Below, piece by piece: positions 50,896-59,710 of a stretch of DNA of 64,000 nucleotides; positions within the stretch are counted from its first letter, which is position 1, and the number at the start of each line of letters is the position of its first letter. Location: assembly GCA_009695065.1 (NCBI GenBank), contig SIBR01000017.1:1-64000 (forward strand), written 5' to 3'. The stretch comes from Opitutus sp. GTDB taxonomy: Bacteria; Verrucomicrobiota; Verrucomicrobiae; Opitutales; Opitutaceae. Both the position numbers and the translations under genes were made by a program. Under the pieces are notes generated by a model. It was not told the DNA's origin, made no database searches, and saw only the letters and a list, made by a program, of their open reading frames with translations.

Positions 50896-52833
50896 ATGAA
50901 CCCCGCATCGGTCGAAGCCCCAACTCCACCCGCCCCCGTCAAATTTCCCCGGCGGCTCCTGCTCGCCAGCGCCGCGGCGCTCGCCCTGTTAACGCTGGGG
51001 TGGCTCGCGGCACATCTCGCACCGGCGACGATGAGTCCGGACTCCAACGGCTACATCGTGCAGGCGCGACTGCTCGCGACCACGGGCACGACTCATCTCA
51101 CCACCGGCTCGCCCGCGCAATTCGTCGGGATGCACTGGCTGGAGACGAAGGATGGCGTATTTCACAGCCGTTATCCAGCGGGACTCCCCATCCTTTTTGC
51201 CGGCGCGTGGAAACTCGGCGGGTTGCCCGCGGCGCTGCTCGTCAATCCGCTGCTCGCCAGCGCGACCGTCTTCCTGGTTTTCCTGCTCGCGCGACGCTTC
51301 GCCGGCGATGGGTCCGCGCTGCTCGCCGCGGCGGTCTTCGCGACCAACGCCACGGTGCAACAACACGCGTTCGATGCCGACGCGCACGTCGCCACGGCGT
51401 TCTTCCTCACGGCGGGAATCCTCGCGCTCCTGCGCTTCGCGGAAAATCTTTCGCCCGCCCGTGGACTGCTCGCGGGGCTGTTGCTCGGCATCGTGCCCAC
51501 CATCCGCTATCCGGAGGCGCTCGCCGGGCTCGCGATCGGCGCGTGGCTGCTCTGGCGCGTGCGGCCGGTCTGGCGGGTGTGGCCGACGGTGCTGGGTGCG
51601 GCGGGTCCGTTCGGCGCCCTGCTGATTCACAATGCCTCCGCCTACGGCGCGTTCTGGCGAACGGGCTACGCCCTCACCAACGAACAAACCGGGTTCGGCT
51701 GGAACTATTTTACCGCCCATTGGCTGGGCTACCTGCAAAGCCTCGGCGGTGCGGGGTTCGGGGTGTTTTTCGCGTTCGGCGCGGCGGGTCTCGCCGGGCT
51801 AGTGGCCGATGTGCGGCACCGCGCGGCGGGCGCGCTGCTGGCGGGCATCGCCGTGCCCCTCGTGCTGCTCTACATGGCGTACTATTTCGGCACCGGCGAC
51901 GGCAACCTGCGGTTTCTCGTCCCCACGTTTCCCTTACTGGCCGTGGCGGGCGCGTGGCTGCTCACCCGCGTGACGGCGGCGGCCGGCGATGCGGGTCGCG
52001 CCGTCTGGATCACGGTGGCGGTACTCCAGTTGCTGCCGGCCGGCGCCGCGGCCGGACAAATGGCCACGCGCATGCAAACCACCCTGCGCGCCGCCGCCCG
52101 GGCACGCACCACCTTGGAGAAGGAAGTCCCGGCCCGCAGTGTCGTCATCGTTGAGCGACAGCTGGGCGAGAGCCTCGATGCCACGGGCCAATGGCGCTTG
52201 GTCGACGAATCTATCGCCGGCTCGATCGGGCCGCGCAACGGCCCGGCGGGCCCGCTGGCCCCCGGCGGACGACGCGGCGCGCTTGGCCCCGGTGCCGGTC
52301 GGCGCGGCGGACAGAGACCGGCCAACTTCGATCCGGATCAGCCCAATCCGCAGCAAATGGACAAGAACCGCGCGCAACGGGCCCGCTACGACGGCGTGCC
52401 GCCGCGCGAACGCCAGGCACGCGCCTGGGCCGACCTCCGCGCATGGTCTGGTGGCAAACCAATCTACTGGTACGCGCGCTCACTCGAGGCCGTGGAAAAC
52501 GCGCTACCCGACGATGCCAACTACGAATCCATCGCGGAAATCGACGCGCCTCTAATGATGGGACCCGGCGGCGCCGGCCGTGGCGGCATGGCCGGCCGCG
52601 GTCCCACCGGAACGGGTGGGCGCGGCCCCATGATGGGGGGCGGTTTTAACCCAAACGCAGGCGGCATGGGTCCACCGATGATGAATAATCCCCCGGACGG
52701 CGGCCCCGACATGAATTTACCGGCCTTCCCGGGCGGACGGGGCGGGATGCAGGGAATCCCTCAGAATCAAAAGCTGCGGCTCGTGAAGATCACGTTCGCC
52801 CAGACGGGCGGCGGTGGCAAAGCGCCACCCTAA
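50896..52833 (+). CDS. GT-C-like (GT39/ArnT-type) multipass membrane protein with Gly/Pro/Met-rich tail
   Basis: This 645-aa protein begins with TM1 (LLLASAAALALLTLGWLAAH, about 21-40) and first periplasmic loop MSPDSNGYI (Asp49), followed by RYPAGLPILFAGAW and about ten further hydrophobic segments to about residue 395. This is the topology of lipid-phosphate-sugar-dependent glycosyltransferases. The C-terminal part (about 400-645) is soluble and contains two low-complexity tracts: 440-478, rich in Gly/Pro/Arg, and about 553-620, rich in Gly/Met/Pro/Asn (for example MMGGGFNPNAGGMGPPMMNN). Such tracts are unusual for GT39. The sugar and acceptor are unknown. The start fits MNPASVEAP after an open upstream region. 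Confidence 0.7.
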   Translation: MNPASVEAPTPPAPVKFPRRLLLASAAALALLTLGWLAAHLAPATMSPDSNGYIVQARLLATTGTTHLTTGSPAQFVGMHWLETKDGVFHSRYPAGLPILFAGAWKLGGLPAALLVNPLLASATVFLVFLLARRFAGDGSALLAAAVFATNATVQQHAFDADAHVATAFFLTAGILALLRFAENLSPARGLLAGLLLGIVPTIRYPEALAGLAIGAWLLWRVRPVWRVWPTVLGAAGPFGALLIHNASAYGAFWRTGYALTNEQTGFGWNYFTAHWLGYLQSLGGAGFGVFFAFGAAGLAGLVADVRHRAAGALLAGIAVPLVLLYMAYYFGTGDGNLRFLVPTFPLLAVAGAWLLTRVTAAAGDAGRAVWITVAVLQLLPAGAAAGQMATRMQTTLRAAARARTTLEKEVPARSVVIVERQLGESLDATGQWRLVDESIAGSIGPRNGPAGPLAPGGRRGALGPGAGRRGGQRPANFDPDQPNPQQMDKNRAQRARYDGVPPRERQARAWADLRAWSGGKPIYWYARSLEAVENALPDDANYESIAEIDAPLMMGPGGAGRGGMAGRGPTGTGGRGPMMGGGFNPNAGGMGPPMMNNPPDGGPDMNLPAFPGGRGGMQGIPQNQKLRLVKITFAQTGGGGKAPP

Positions 52834-52948
52834 GGAGCGGGGCACGCCGCGAGATCACGCGGTAAAATCCCGCAACGGAGTTTTGTTTTCCTTGATCGTG
52901 CCACTGGAGCGCGGGCACAGTCGGAGCGTCACGTTAACCCCCTGCCTC

Positions 52949-55096
52949 ATGCTCGACCCCGCCGCCTTCCGGAATCGCTCACGCACCCTCGCCGCCACCC
53001 TTTGGGTCAGCGCCGCCACCTTCACGTTTTCCGGCGTGATCGCGCACGCGGCGAATGCGGCCAAAGCGCCACTGGCTCCCACCCCGAAGCCGGCCGAAAA
53101 CTATCCGCTCAAGGATTACCTCACCAGCCTCGCCGAGCAGCAGTGGCAGGCGCGCGCGGCCACGCTGGCCGGCATCAAGACCGCCGCCGACGTCGAAGCC
53201 CGGGGCCGCTACATCCGGACGACGTTCCTCGAGGGCATCGGCGGCCTGCCGCAGACCCGCACTCCGCTCAACGCCCGCATCACCGGGCGGTTCGACCGCA
53301 AGGGCTATCGCGTTGAAAACCTGATCTACGAAAGCGTGCCCGGCTGCTTCGTCACCGCGAACGTCTACATTCCCACCACCGGCCGCGGTCCGTTCCCCGC
53401 CATCGTCGGCGCGGCGGGACATGCCGTGCAGGACGGCAAGGCGAATACCACCTACCAGCGCGCATTCATCTCCCTCGCCCAGCGCGGATTCATCGTGCTG
53501 GCGTACGACCCGCCGGGCCAGGGCGAACGCCTCGAGTTGCAGGATCCGAAGACCGGCGCGATGAAGTCGCTAGGCCACATCAGCCCGGGCCTGCAATGCC
53601 TGCTGACCGGCCGGCCACTCGCCCGCCACTTCATCTGGGATGGGATTCGCGCCGTCGACTATCTGCTGACGCGCGACGACGTGGATCCGAAGCGCCTCGG
53701 CGCCACCGGAAATTCTGGCGGTGGCACGCAGTCCGCCTACCTCGCCGTCGCCGAGCCGCGCCTGGCCGCCGCCGCGCCGTCCTGTTACTGGACTTCGTGG
53801 GAAAAGCTCTGGAACAGTAACGGGCCCCAGGATTCCGAACAGATCATCCCTGGCTTCATCCAGCACGGTTTGAATTTTTCCGACTACGCCGTCGCCATGG
53901 CCCCGCGGCCGATCACGATGCTCACGGCCACCCGCGACATGTTTCCGATCGAGGGCGCCCGCGCCCAGCACGCGGAAGCGCAGCGGTTGTTCGCGCTGCT
54001 CAGCGCGAAGGAAAAAGCCGGCTTCTTCGAATACGACGACGGTCACGGTTGGTCGCAGCCCCGGCGGGACGCCGCCTGTGCCTGGTTCGAAAAATGGCTC
54101 TACGACCGCCCCACCTCGGCTCCGGAACCGGCCGACCTGCAACCCGAAGCCCAGAAAACGCTGACCTGCACGGAAACCGGTTTCACTGTCACGGCGCTCA
54201 ATTCAAAAACCTCCCAGCGCCTCAATCAGGACTGGGCCGAGGAAATTTATCCCAAGCGCAAGCTCGGCAACGTCACCAACGCGGAAAAAGCCCGCGACAC
54301 GATCGCTGCCCGCCTCGCCATTCCCCGCGCCCGCCGCCAGCCAACCGCCCTCTCCGCCGGCCGGCAGACCCGCAGTGGCCTCGTCGGCGACGAGGTGATC
54401 GTCACGTCGGTCACCGGAGCCCAAATCCAAGTCATCCTGCACCTCCCGTTCGGCTCGGGTGCCCGCCAGCCCGCTGTCATCATTCTGCGCGACGACGCGG
54501 CGACCAGCCCGGTGGAATCAGATCCCGAAGTGGGGGCCTGGCGGAAGGCGGGTTACGTTGTCGCCGTGGCCCAGCTGCCCGGCGTCGATCGCACGCCGGT
54601 CAAGCCCAACAACTACTACTCGATGCGCTATCGCACCGCGATGCGCGCGATCCTCGTCGGCCAGACCATGGCGGGCATCCACACCAACGACCTGCTCGCC
54701 GTGTTCGACGTGATTTCCGCCCGGCCCGAAGTCGACTCCGGCAAGGTGTCGATCCTCGGCCATGGCAACCTCGGCGCTATCGCCCAATTCGCCGCCGCGC
54801 TCGAACCCAAAATCGCCCGCACCATCTCCAGCGGAGCGCTCGTTTCCTACATGGATTTGGTGCGCGCCCCGGAATGCCCGGAAACGTTCTGCGATCTCAT
54901 CGTGCCCGGCGTGCTGCAGGACCTCGACCTGTCCGACCTCGCAGCCGTGGCCGGCAAGGGAAAGGTGATCGTGGTCAATCCGCGGTCCTCCACCGGCCAG
55001 CCCGTGTCCGAAGCCGCCGCCGGCGCCTACCGCCAGCAGGCTCGCGTTGTGGTCGCGACCGGGCCCGTCACACCCGCGCTCCTCGAAACGCGCTGA
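52949..55096 (+). CDS. secreted two-module alpha/beta hydrolase, paralogue of 829-2904
   Basis: The 715-aa product has a signal peptide (residues about 12-38). Its first module has AYDPPGQGERLELQD, the elbow GATGNSGGGTQ with Ser256, and late His in DDGHGWSQP. The second module (about 460-715) keeps the fold, but its elbow is GHGNLG (604-609), with Gly606 where Ser belongs. The order and the same defect are found in the protein at 829-2904, so the second module is probably a conserved binding or structural unit. Deacetylation of glycans is the likely role of the first module. The gene overlaps the tail of nothing; it begins 115 bp after the GT-C-like gene on the same strand. Confidence 0.8.
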   Translation: MLDPAAFRNRSRTLAATLWVSAATFTFSGVIAHAANAAKAPLAPTPKPAENYPLKDYLTSLAEQQWQARAATLAGIKTAADVEARGRYIRTTFLEGIGGLPQTRTPLNARITGRFDRKGYRVENLIYESVPGCFVTANVYIPTTGRGPFPAIVGAAGHAVQDGKANTTYQRAFISLAQRGFIVLAYDPPGQGERLELQDPKTGAMKSLGHISPGLQCLLTGRPLARHFIWDGIRAVDYLLTRDDVDPKRLGATGNSGGGTQSAYLAVAEPRLAAAAPSCYWTSWEKLWNSNGPQDSEQIIPGFIQHGLNFSDYAVAMAPRPITMLTATRDMFPIEGARAQHAEAQRLFALLSAKEKAGFFEYDDGHGWSQPRRDAACAWFEKWLYDRPTSAPEPADLQPEAQKTLTCTETGFTVTALNSKTSQRLNQDWAEEIYPKRKLGNVTNAEKARDTIAARLAIPRARRQPTALSAGRQTRSGLVGDEVIVTSVTGAQIQVILHLPFGSGARQPAVIILRDDAATSPVESDPEVGAWRKAGYVVAVAQLPGVDRTPVKPNNYYSMRYRTAMRAILVGQTMAGIHTNDLLAVFDVISARPEVDSGKVSILGHGNLGAIAQFAAALEPKIARTISSGALVSYMDLVRAPECPETFCDLIVPGVLQDLDLSDLAAVAGKGKVIVVNPRSSTGQPVSEAAAGAYRQQARVVVATGPVTPALLETR

Positions 55097-55147
55097 GGCC
55101 CGGACGGCCTTCACCCCGCCGGAGCCGCCATCACCCGCGAGCTGGGT

Positions 55148-56935
55148 TTATCGCGTCGGCTTGAGCCAGCGCTCAAACCACGCGAGCATCTCGGCGCGCA
55201 TCTCGGGCGTGTAGGTGTGGCCCACGTCGGGGTAGATCACATTCCGGAAGGATTCGGGAGCACCGACGGTCCGATAGACTTCGCCGACCTTCTTTTCGAT
55301 CACACGGATCCCGTCGACGGGCGAACCGTAGTCGAGGTCACCGGTGAGCGCGAGATAGGGCCGCGGGGCAATCAGGGCGAGCACGCCCTCGGTGTCGAAA
55401 TGCCGCAACAGGCCGTGCGTGAAATAATACAGGCCGTGGGCGCGCAGATTACCGTGCTCGATCAGGTTCTGGTAGCGCGTCAGGCAGGCCACACCGACCG
55501 TCGCAGCAACGCGCTCGTCGACCGCGGCCAGCCACCAGGCGCGGGTGCTCCCCATGCTCATGCCCGTGACCCCGATGCGCTTGGGGTCCACGACGGGCAG
55601 GCTGCTGAGATAATCGAGGGCGATCTGATCGTCGCGTACGAAACGCCCCCACAGCGTGCGGCCCAGCCAGAGGTCGAGCTTGTGCAGGCTTTTTTGCGAC
55701 AGTTCAACCGACGCGCGATTCTCCCGATCATAGGCCTCGGGGCGGCCGCTGGGCGTATCCTCCGCCCGGTCGCCGTACCAGCACGCGTCGGGCGCGAGCA
55801 CCACATAACCGGCGCGGATGTAAACCTCGCCGAGCGAATCGGGCCCGCCGTTGGAGTTCGGCGTGATGAGCTGGTTCTTGTCCGGCGTGGAGGAATGCAG
55901 CCAAAGGATCGCCGGGCCGCCAGGCGCGCGGTTTTCCGGCACCAGCAGGAGTGCGCTGATCTCCTGGCCTTCGCCGTTGTCCAGCGCCACGCGGTCGAGC
56001 GTGTAGCCCGGCCGCAATTCCCGGCTGACGACGCGGCTGACCGCCGGTGATGGCCGCGATGGGAATTCACCGAGCGATTGCACGACGGTGCGCAGGACGG
56101 ACGGACGCTGCTGCTGCCACGCGGCGGCATCCGCGGGCATGGGAAACCTTCCGATGGGCAGCCGCTTGTAGGCCGGCGGTACTGCCGCATCGCGCGCGGC
56201 TTCGTCGGTGCGGTAACGCCGGGCGACCTCGGGACCCGAAACGGGCGCGGCGGCCGCGGGCGTGGCGTAACGCCGCACGAGGATATGGCGCCGCACGCAG
56301 TCCGCCACGGCCTCCGCCAGCCGCTCGTATCCGGCGGGCGTGTAGTGCGTGCCGTCCGCCGCCATGACGCGCGCCGCTCCGGCTTGCGTGACCATCGCGT
56401 GCAGATCGTCGACCGGAATGCCGGCCGCCCGCATGGCCTGGGCTGCCGCGGCGTTGTAACGCCGGACATCCGCCTCGCTCCGGTCGAAATCCGCGCCGCG
56501 GCGCGCGTGCCGCTCGTCGATGATCGGCGTGGTATTCGCGAAAACCAGCGTGGCCTTGGTCTCGCGCTGCAAGCGGGTCACGAGCTGCCGGAGATTCGCC
56601 TCATAGTCGGCGAGTTCCACCTGATGACGCCCGGTGGCGCGCAACCGCTTCAGGTCGTGCAACCCGCAGTTGAAATGCACGATGTCGGGCTGTTCGCGGA
56701 TGATCCATTCCTCGAGGTGCTTGAGCACATTCGCACTGTCGCCGCCGTTCGCCGGCGCGCTGACGACGTGGGCCTTGCCCTTGAGCAACTGCGCGACACC
56801 GGGAGCATAGCCTAGGCGGATGGAATCGCCGACGAGCACCACCTTGGGCAGTGCCGGCGGCGGAGTGGTTTGGGCCGCGGGCAGCGCGGACCCGGCGAAA
56901 TATAGACCAAGGAGTACGATCGGAAACAATTTCAT
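55148..56935 (-). CDS. SGNH hydrolase fused to acetyl-xylan-esterase-like hydrolase
   Basis: This 595-aa secreted protein has a signal peptide (residues 1-20). An SGNH/GDSL domain (about 30-215) has GDSIRLGY (Ser38), HFNCGLHDL (Asn89 area) and DGTHYTP (Asp194, His197), the complete catalytic set. A linker then leads to an alpha/beta hydrolase (about 290-595) with WLHSSTPDKNQL, GVTGMSMGSTRAWW (Ser460) and YPDVGHTYTPEM (His). Two different esterase folds in one chain should remove different acyl groups, or the same from different positions, of one glycan. The domains are complete, so this is a true fusion, not a frameshift artefact. Confidence 0.85.
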   Translation of the reverse strand: MKLFPIVLLGLYFAGSALPAAQTTPPPALPKVVLVGDSIRLGYAPGVAQLLKGKAHVVSAPANGGDSANVLKHLEEWIIREQPDIVHFNCGLHDLKRLRATGRHQVELADYEANLRQLVTRLQRETKATLVFANTTPIIDERHARRGADFDRSEADVRRYNAAAAQAMRAAGIPVDDLHAMVTQAGAARVMAADGTHYTPAGYERLAEAVADCVRRHILVRRYATPAAAAPVSGPEVARRYRTDEAARDAAVPPAYKRLPIGRFPMPADAAAWQQQRPSVLRTVVQSLGEFPSRPSPAVSRVVSRELRPGYTLDRVALDNGEGQEISALLLVPENRAPGGPAILWLHSSTPDKNQLITPNSNGGPDSLGEVYIRAGYVVLAPDACWYGDRAEDTPSGRPEAYDRENRASVELSQKSLHKLDLWLGRTLWGRFVRDDQIALDYLSSLPVVDPKRIGVTGMSMGSTRAWWLAAVDERVAATVGVACLTRYQNLIEHGNLRAHGLYYFTHGLLRHFDTEGVLALIAPRPYLALTGDLDYGSPVDGIRVIEKKVGEVYRTVGAPESFRNVIYPDVGHTYTPEMRAEMLAWFERWLKPTR

Positions 56936-57080
56936 GGGGAAGAGCTCAGGGTTGCGTCGACGATCAGTCCAAAGCGGACCGAATGAAAAAGAAATAAGTC
57001 CGGTGAACCGGAATCATCCCGGTCAACCGTAGTTGAAAATGGAGCCGCGCCGCCACGCCGCGAAAAATCTCCCGCCGCCA

Positions 57081-58532
57081 TCAGACGCCGATTTCTTTTT
57101 CCGTCGGCAGCACAAAGGGCTTCCGGTACTCACGCGCCAGCAGGGCGTTCGCGGCGGGGTTGTTGACGAACCGTTCCTGACCCGGATCGACGCGCAGCAG
57201 CTGGCCGAGCGTCAATGGCGACTTCTCCACACTCACGTCGTTGTCGGCGAGGTGCCGGCGGGTGCGCGCGAAGGTGGCGGCGACATCGTCGTGCACCTTG
57301 AGCTGGCCGAGCTCGCGCTCGATCCCGGCGGGCGACGCCGGCTGCCCGAGACGCCACGAGATGTTGGCGGCATGGATGAGCGCCGTGGATTGGTGGCCCT
57401 CAAGAATGTCCGCATTCAAATCGGAGACTTTGCGCGAGCGCACCGCCTTGAAGAAATTGGCGAAGTGATTCTCGTTCCTGCCGTCGAACGCCCGGACCAG
57501 ATTGCCCTTCAAATCGAACAGTGACGTGTCGGCGATGATGCCCTCGGTGCCGTAGAAAAACCAACCGTTCTTCACCTGCGGATGAAACGGCTCCGTTTTC
57601 AACCCGCGCGTTTCCGTCACGATCGTCTTGCCGCCGAAATCGAGGATCGCCACCTGCGTGTTCGGCGTTTCGGCCGCGTCGGCGTAACCGACCCGGCCGC
57701 CGTAGCTGAGCACCGTGCGGGCCAGGCCCGTGACGCCGAGGCCCCAACGGCAGATGTCGAGCCCGTGGATGTTGTTGTTGCCGATCTCACCGTCACCGGT
57801 GTTCCAAACCCAGTGCCAGTCGTAGTGAAAATTCGGTCGGGTGAGCGGACCCATCGCGGCCGGGCCCGCCCAGAGGTTGTAATCGACGCTCGGCGGAATC
57901 TTTCCCTCCGTCGGCCCGCCGATCGATTTGCGGAGGCCATACATGATGCTGCGCGCGAGCTTCACCTCGCCGAGCTTGCCGTCCCGCATGTACTGCACGG
58001 CCGTGGCCAGCGGCCCCCGGGAACGATTCTGCGTGCCGGCCTGACAGATGCGCCCGAGCTGGCGCGCCGCCTGCACCATCCGCCGACCCTCCACGATCGT
58101 ATGGCTGACGGGCTTTTCGACATAAACGTCCTTGCCCGCCTGCATCGCCCAGATCGCCGCCAGCGCGTGCCAGTGATTCGGCGCCGCGATGAAAACGGCC
58201 GCCACCGACTTGTCGCCGAGCACGACACGCAAGTCCTGCACGGCCTGCGGTCTCCGGCCGCGTTTCGCGCCCACCGTCGCCGCCAGTTCCGTGGCGCGAT
58301 CGAGGTCCGGATCGCACACGTAGGCAATTTCGCACTCCGGCAGCGCGGCGAGTGCGCTGGCGTGCTGCTTGCCACGAATGCCGCAACCGATGATGGCGAC
58401 GGTAATCCGGTCGTTGGCACTCACCGGGCGCGGTTCCGCCGCCCCGAGCCGGGGGGAAAGTTTCGCCGCGGCTGCCGCGGCGGCGGTCAGCATGGAGTTT
58501 TCAAGAAAGCGCCGGCGAGTGAGAGTTGGCAT
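57081..58532 (-). CDS. Tat-exported Gfo/Idh/MocA-family oxidoreductase
   Basis: This 483-aa protein has the twin-arginine signal LTRRRFLENS (residues 4-13) and an alanine-rich hydrophobic part. The dinucleotide motif is GCGIRG at 49-54, and the EKP motif is at 139-141 in VYVEKPVSHT. A segment NTGDGEIGNNNIHGLDICRWGLG (about 255-280) provides the typical His-Asp region of the C-terminal domain. NAD(P)-dependent redox change of a sugar or glycoside is expected, in the periplasm. It lies 48 bp after the Sec-exported relative at 58581 in the same direction. Confidence 0.87.
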   Translation of the reverse strand: MPTLTRRRFLENSMLTAAAAAAAKLSPRLGAAEPRPVSANDRITVAIIGCGIRGKQHASALAALPECEIAYVCDPDLDRATELAATVGAKRGRRPQAVQDLRVVLGDKSVAAVFIAAPNHWHALAAIWAMQAGKDVYVEKPVSHTIVEGRRMVQAARQLGRICQAGTQNRSRGPLATAVQYMRDGKLGEVKLARSIMYGLRKSIGGPTEGKIPPSVDYNLWAGPAAMGPLTRPNFHYDWHWVWNTGDGEIGNNNIHGLDICRWGLGVTGLARTVLSYGGRVGYADAAETPNTQVAILDFGGKTIVTETRGLKTEPFHPQVKNGWFFYGTEGIIADTSLFDLKGNLVRAFDGRNENHFANFFKAVRSRKVSDLNADILEGHQSTALIHAANISWRLGQPASPAGIERELGQLKVHDDVAATFARTRRHLADNDVSVEKSPLTLGQLLRVDPGQERFVNNPAANALLAREYRKPFVLPTEKEIGV

Positions 58533-58580
58533 GGGAATGGAGAGTAAGATTTGGGAGGTGAAGGGATCGAACCGAGGCGA

Positions 58581-59639
58581 TCAACGAGGGAGCTTCCCGG
58601 CGGCTTCCGTCCGGGCTTTCGCCAGCACGCTGGCGATGGTCACCGGCCGGCCGCCCTGGCGCTTGCTTTCGTCGGCGGCCTCCATGAACGCGAGAACCTC
58701 GAGGGTCTCCTCGGCGGTGACGGGCACCTTGCGGGTCTTGAAGAAACGAGCGATCTCAACGCAAAGATCCCGATAGCCGCCAAGGCTGCCGGCCGGCGCC
58801 TCGGCAAACGCCTGCGTGCCGAATGCGACGAGACCGAAACCGCCCTTCGCATTGCGAAATCCGCGATAGCTGGCGACCCGGCCGTCCCGCCAGACCCCCG
58901 ACACGAGATCGACGTCCTTCGTCTGCAGACGGGTGACGGATTCGCAACCCATTCCCATGAGCGCAAACAACGGCTCGACGCCGTGGATCCCGTAGAAAAA
59001 TAGATCGGGTGTACCCGGCTCGTAGTCGCAAGGTCCCCATGAAACGGCTCCCACGAGCTTGCCGAGAGCCGTCTTCTGCGAGAGCTCAACCACCCCCTTC
59101 GTGAACCGCAGCGCCGAGCTGGAGAAACACGGGGTACCGTGTTTCTTCGCCAGCTCATAGATGGCGATGGCGTCGGCCAGCGTTCCACCCGCAGGTTTGT
59201 CGATGAATAGTGGCTTGCCCGCCAGGATCACCGGTGTCGCCTCCTGCAAATGAATGCGGCCATCGACGCTTTCGAGGAAAACCACGTCCACCTTCTCCAG
59301 CAACTTAGGGATCGAATCGACAATCTCCACGCCGGCGGCACGCACCGTCTCGGTGAACTTGGCAACGCGATTGCGACTCGCCGGCATGTCGGTGCCGCCG
59401 GGATAGCCTGCGACGATTTTGATGCCGGCGATGTCACCCGCCGCCTTCGGATCGTTGAAGAGTTTGACGAAGGCCGGCACGTGCGACGTATCCAAGCCGA
59501 TGATGCCGGCCCGCAACGGCGCGGCGGCGACGGCGCCAGTCCAGGCGAGGGCCAGACAGCAGATGACGGCGCGGCGCCACCATGCCCGCAGGAGAGATTT
59601 AGCAGTAGGCTGGACGGGGGCGAAGACAGGGCAATTCAT
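58581..59639 (-). CDS. Sec-exported Gfo/Idh/MocA-like protein with altered nucleotide motif
   Basis: This 352-aa protein has a basic N-terminus (residues 14-23) and a Sec-type hydrophobic core (ICCLALAWTGAVAAAP, about 26-41), with no Tat motif. The Rossmann start reads AGIIGLDTSHVPAF (44-57): the usual GxGxxG is replaced by GLDTSH. The middle has FLESVDGRIHLQEA and FIDKPAGGT, with DKP (147-149) for the usual EKP. The C-terminal domain is recognisable. Loss of the Gly-rich loop and Sec export together suggest it may not bind NAD(P) in the usual way, and could be a binding protein or an enzyme with a changed cofactor. It sits between the haem protein and the Tat relative. Confidence 0.78.
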   Translation of the reverse strand: MNCPVFAPVQPTAKSLLRAWWRRAVICCLALAWTGAVAAAPLRAGIIGLDTSHVPAFVKLFNDPKAAGDIAGIKIVAGYPGGTDMPASRNRVAKFTETVRAAGVEIVDSIPKLLEKVDVVFLESVDGRIHLQEATPVILAGKPLFIDKPAGGTLADAIAIYELAKKHGTPCFSSSALRFTKGVVELSQKTALGKLVGAVSWGPCDYEPGTPDLFFYGIHGVEPLFALMGMGCESVTRLQTKDVDLVSGVWRDGRVASYRGFRNAKGGFGLVAFGTQAFAEAPAGSLGGYRDLCVEIARFFKTRKVPVTAEETLEVLAFMEAADESKRQGGRPVTIASVLAKARTEAAGKLPR

Positions 59640-59710
59640 GGATTTGATTCGATTGGAGGAAGGCTGGAAATTTCCGGGGATAACTGGCCGCCGTGCGACC
59701 TATTTTTTCG

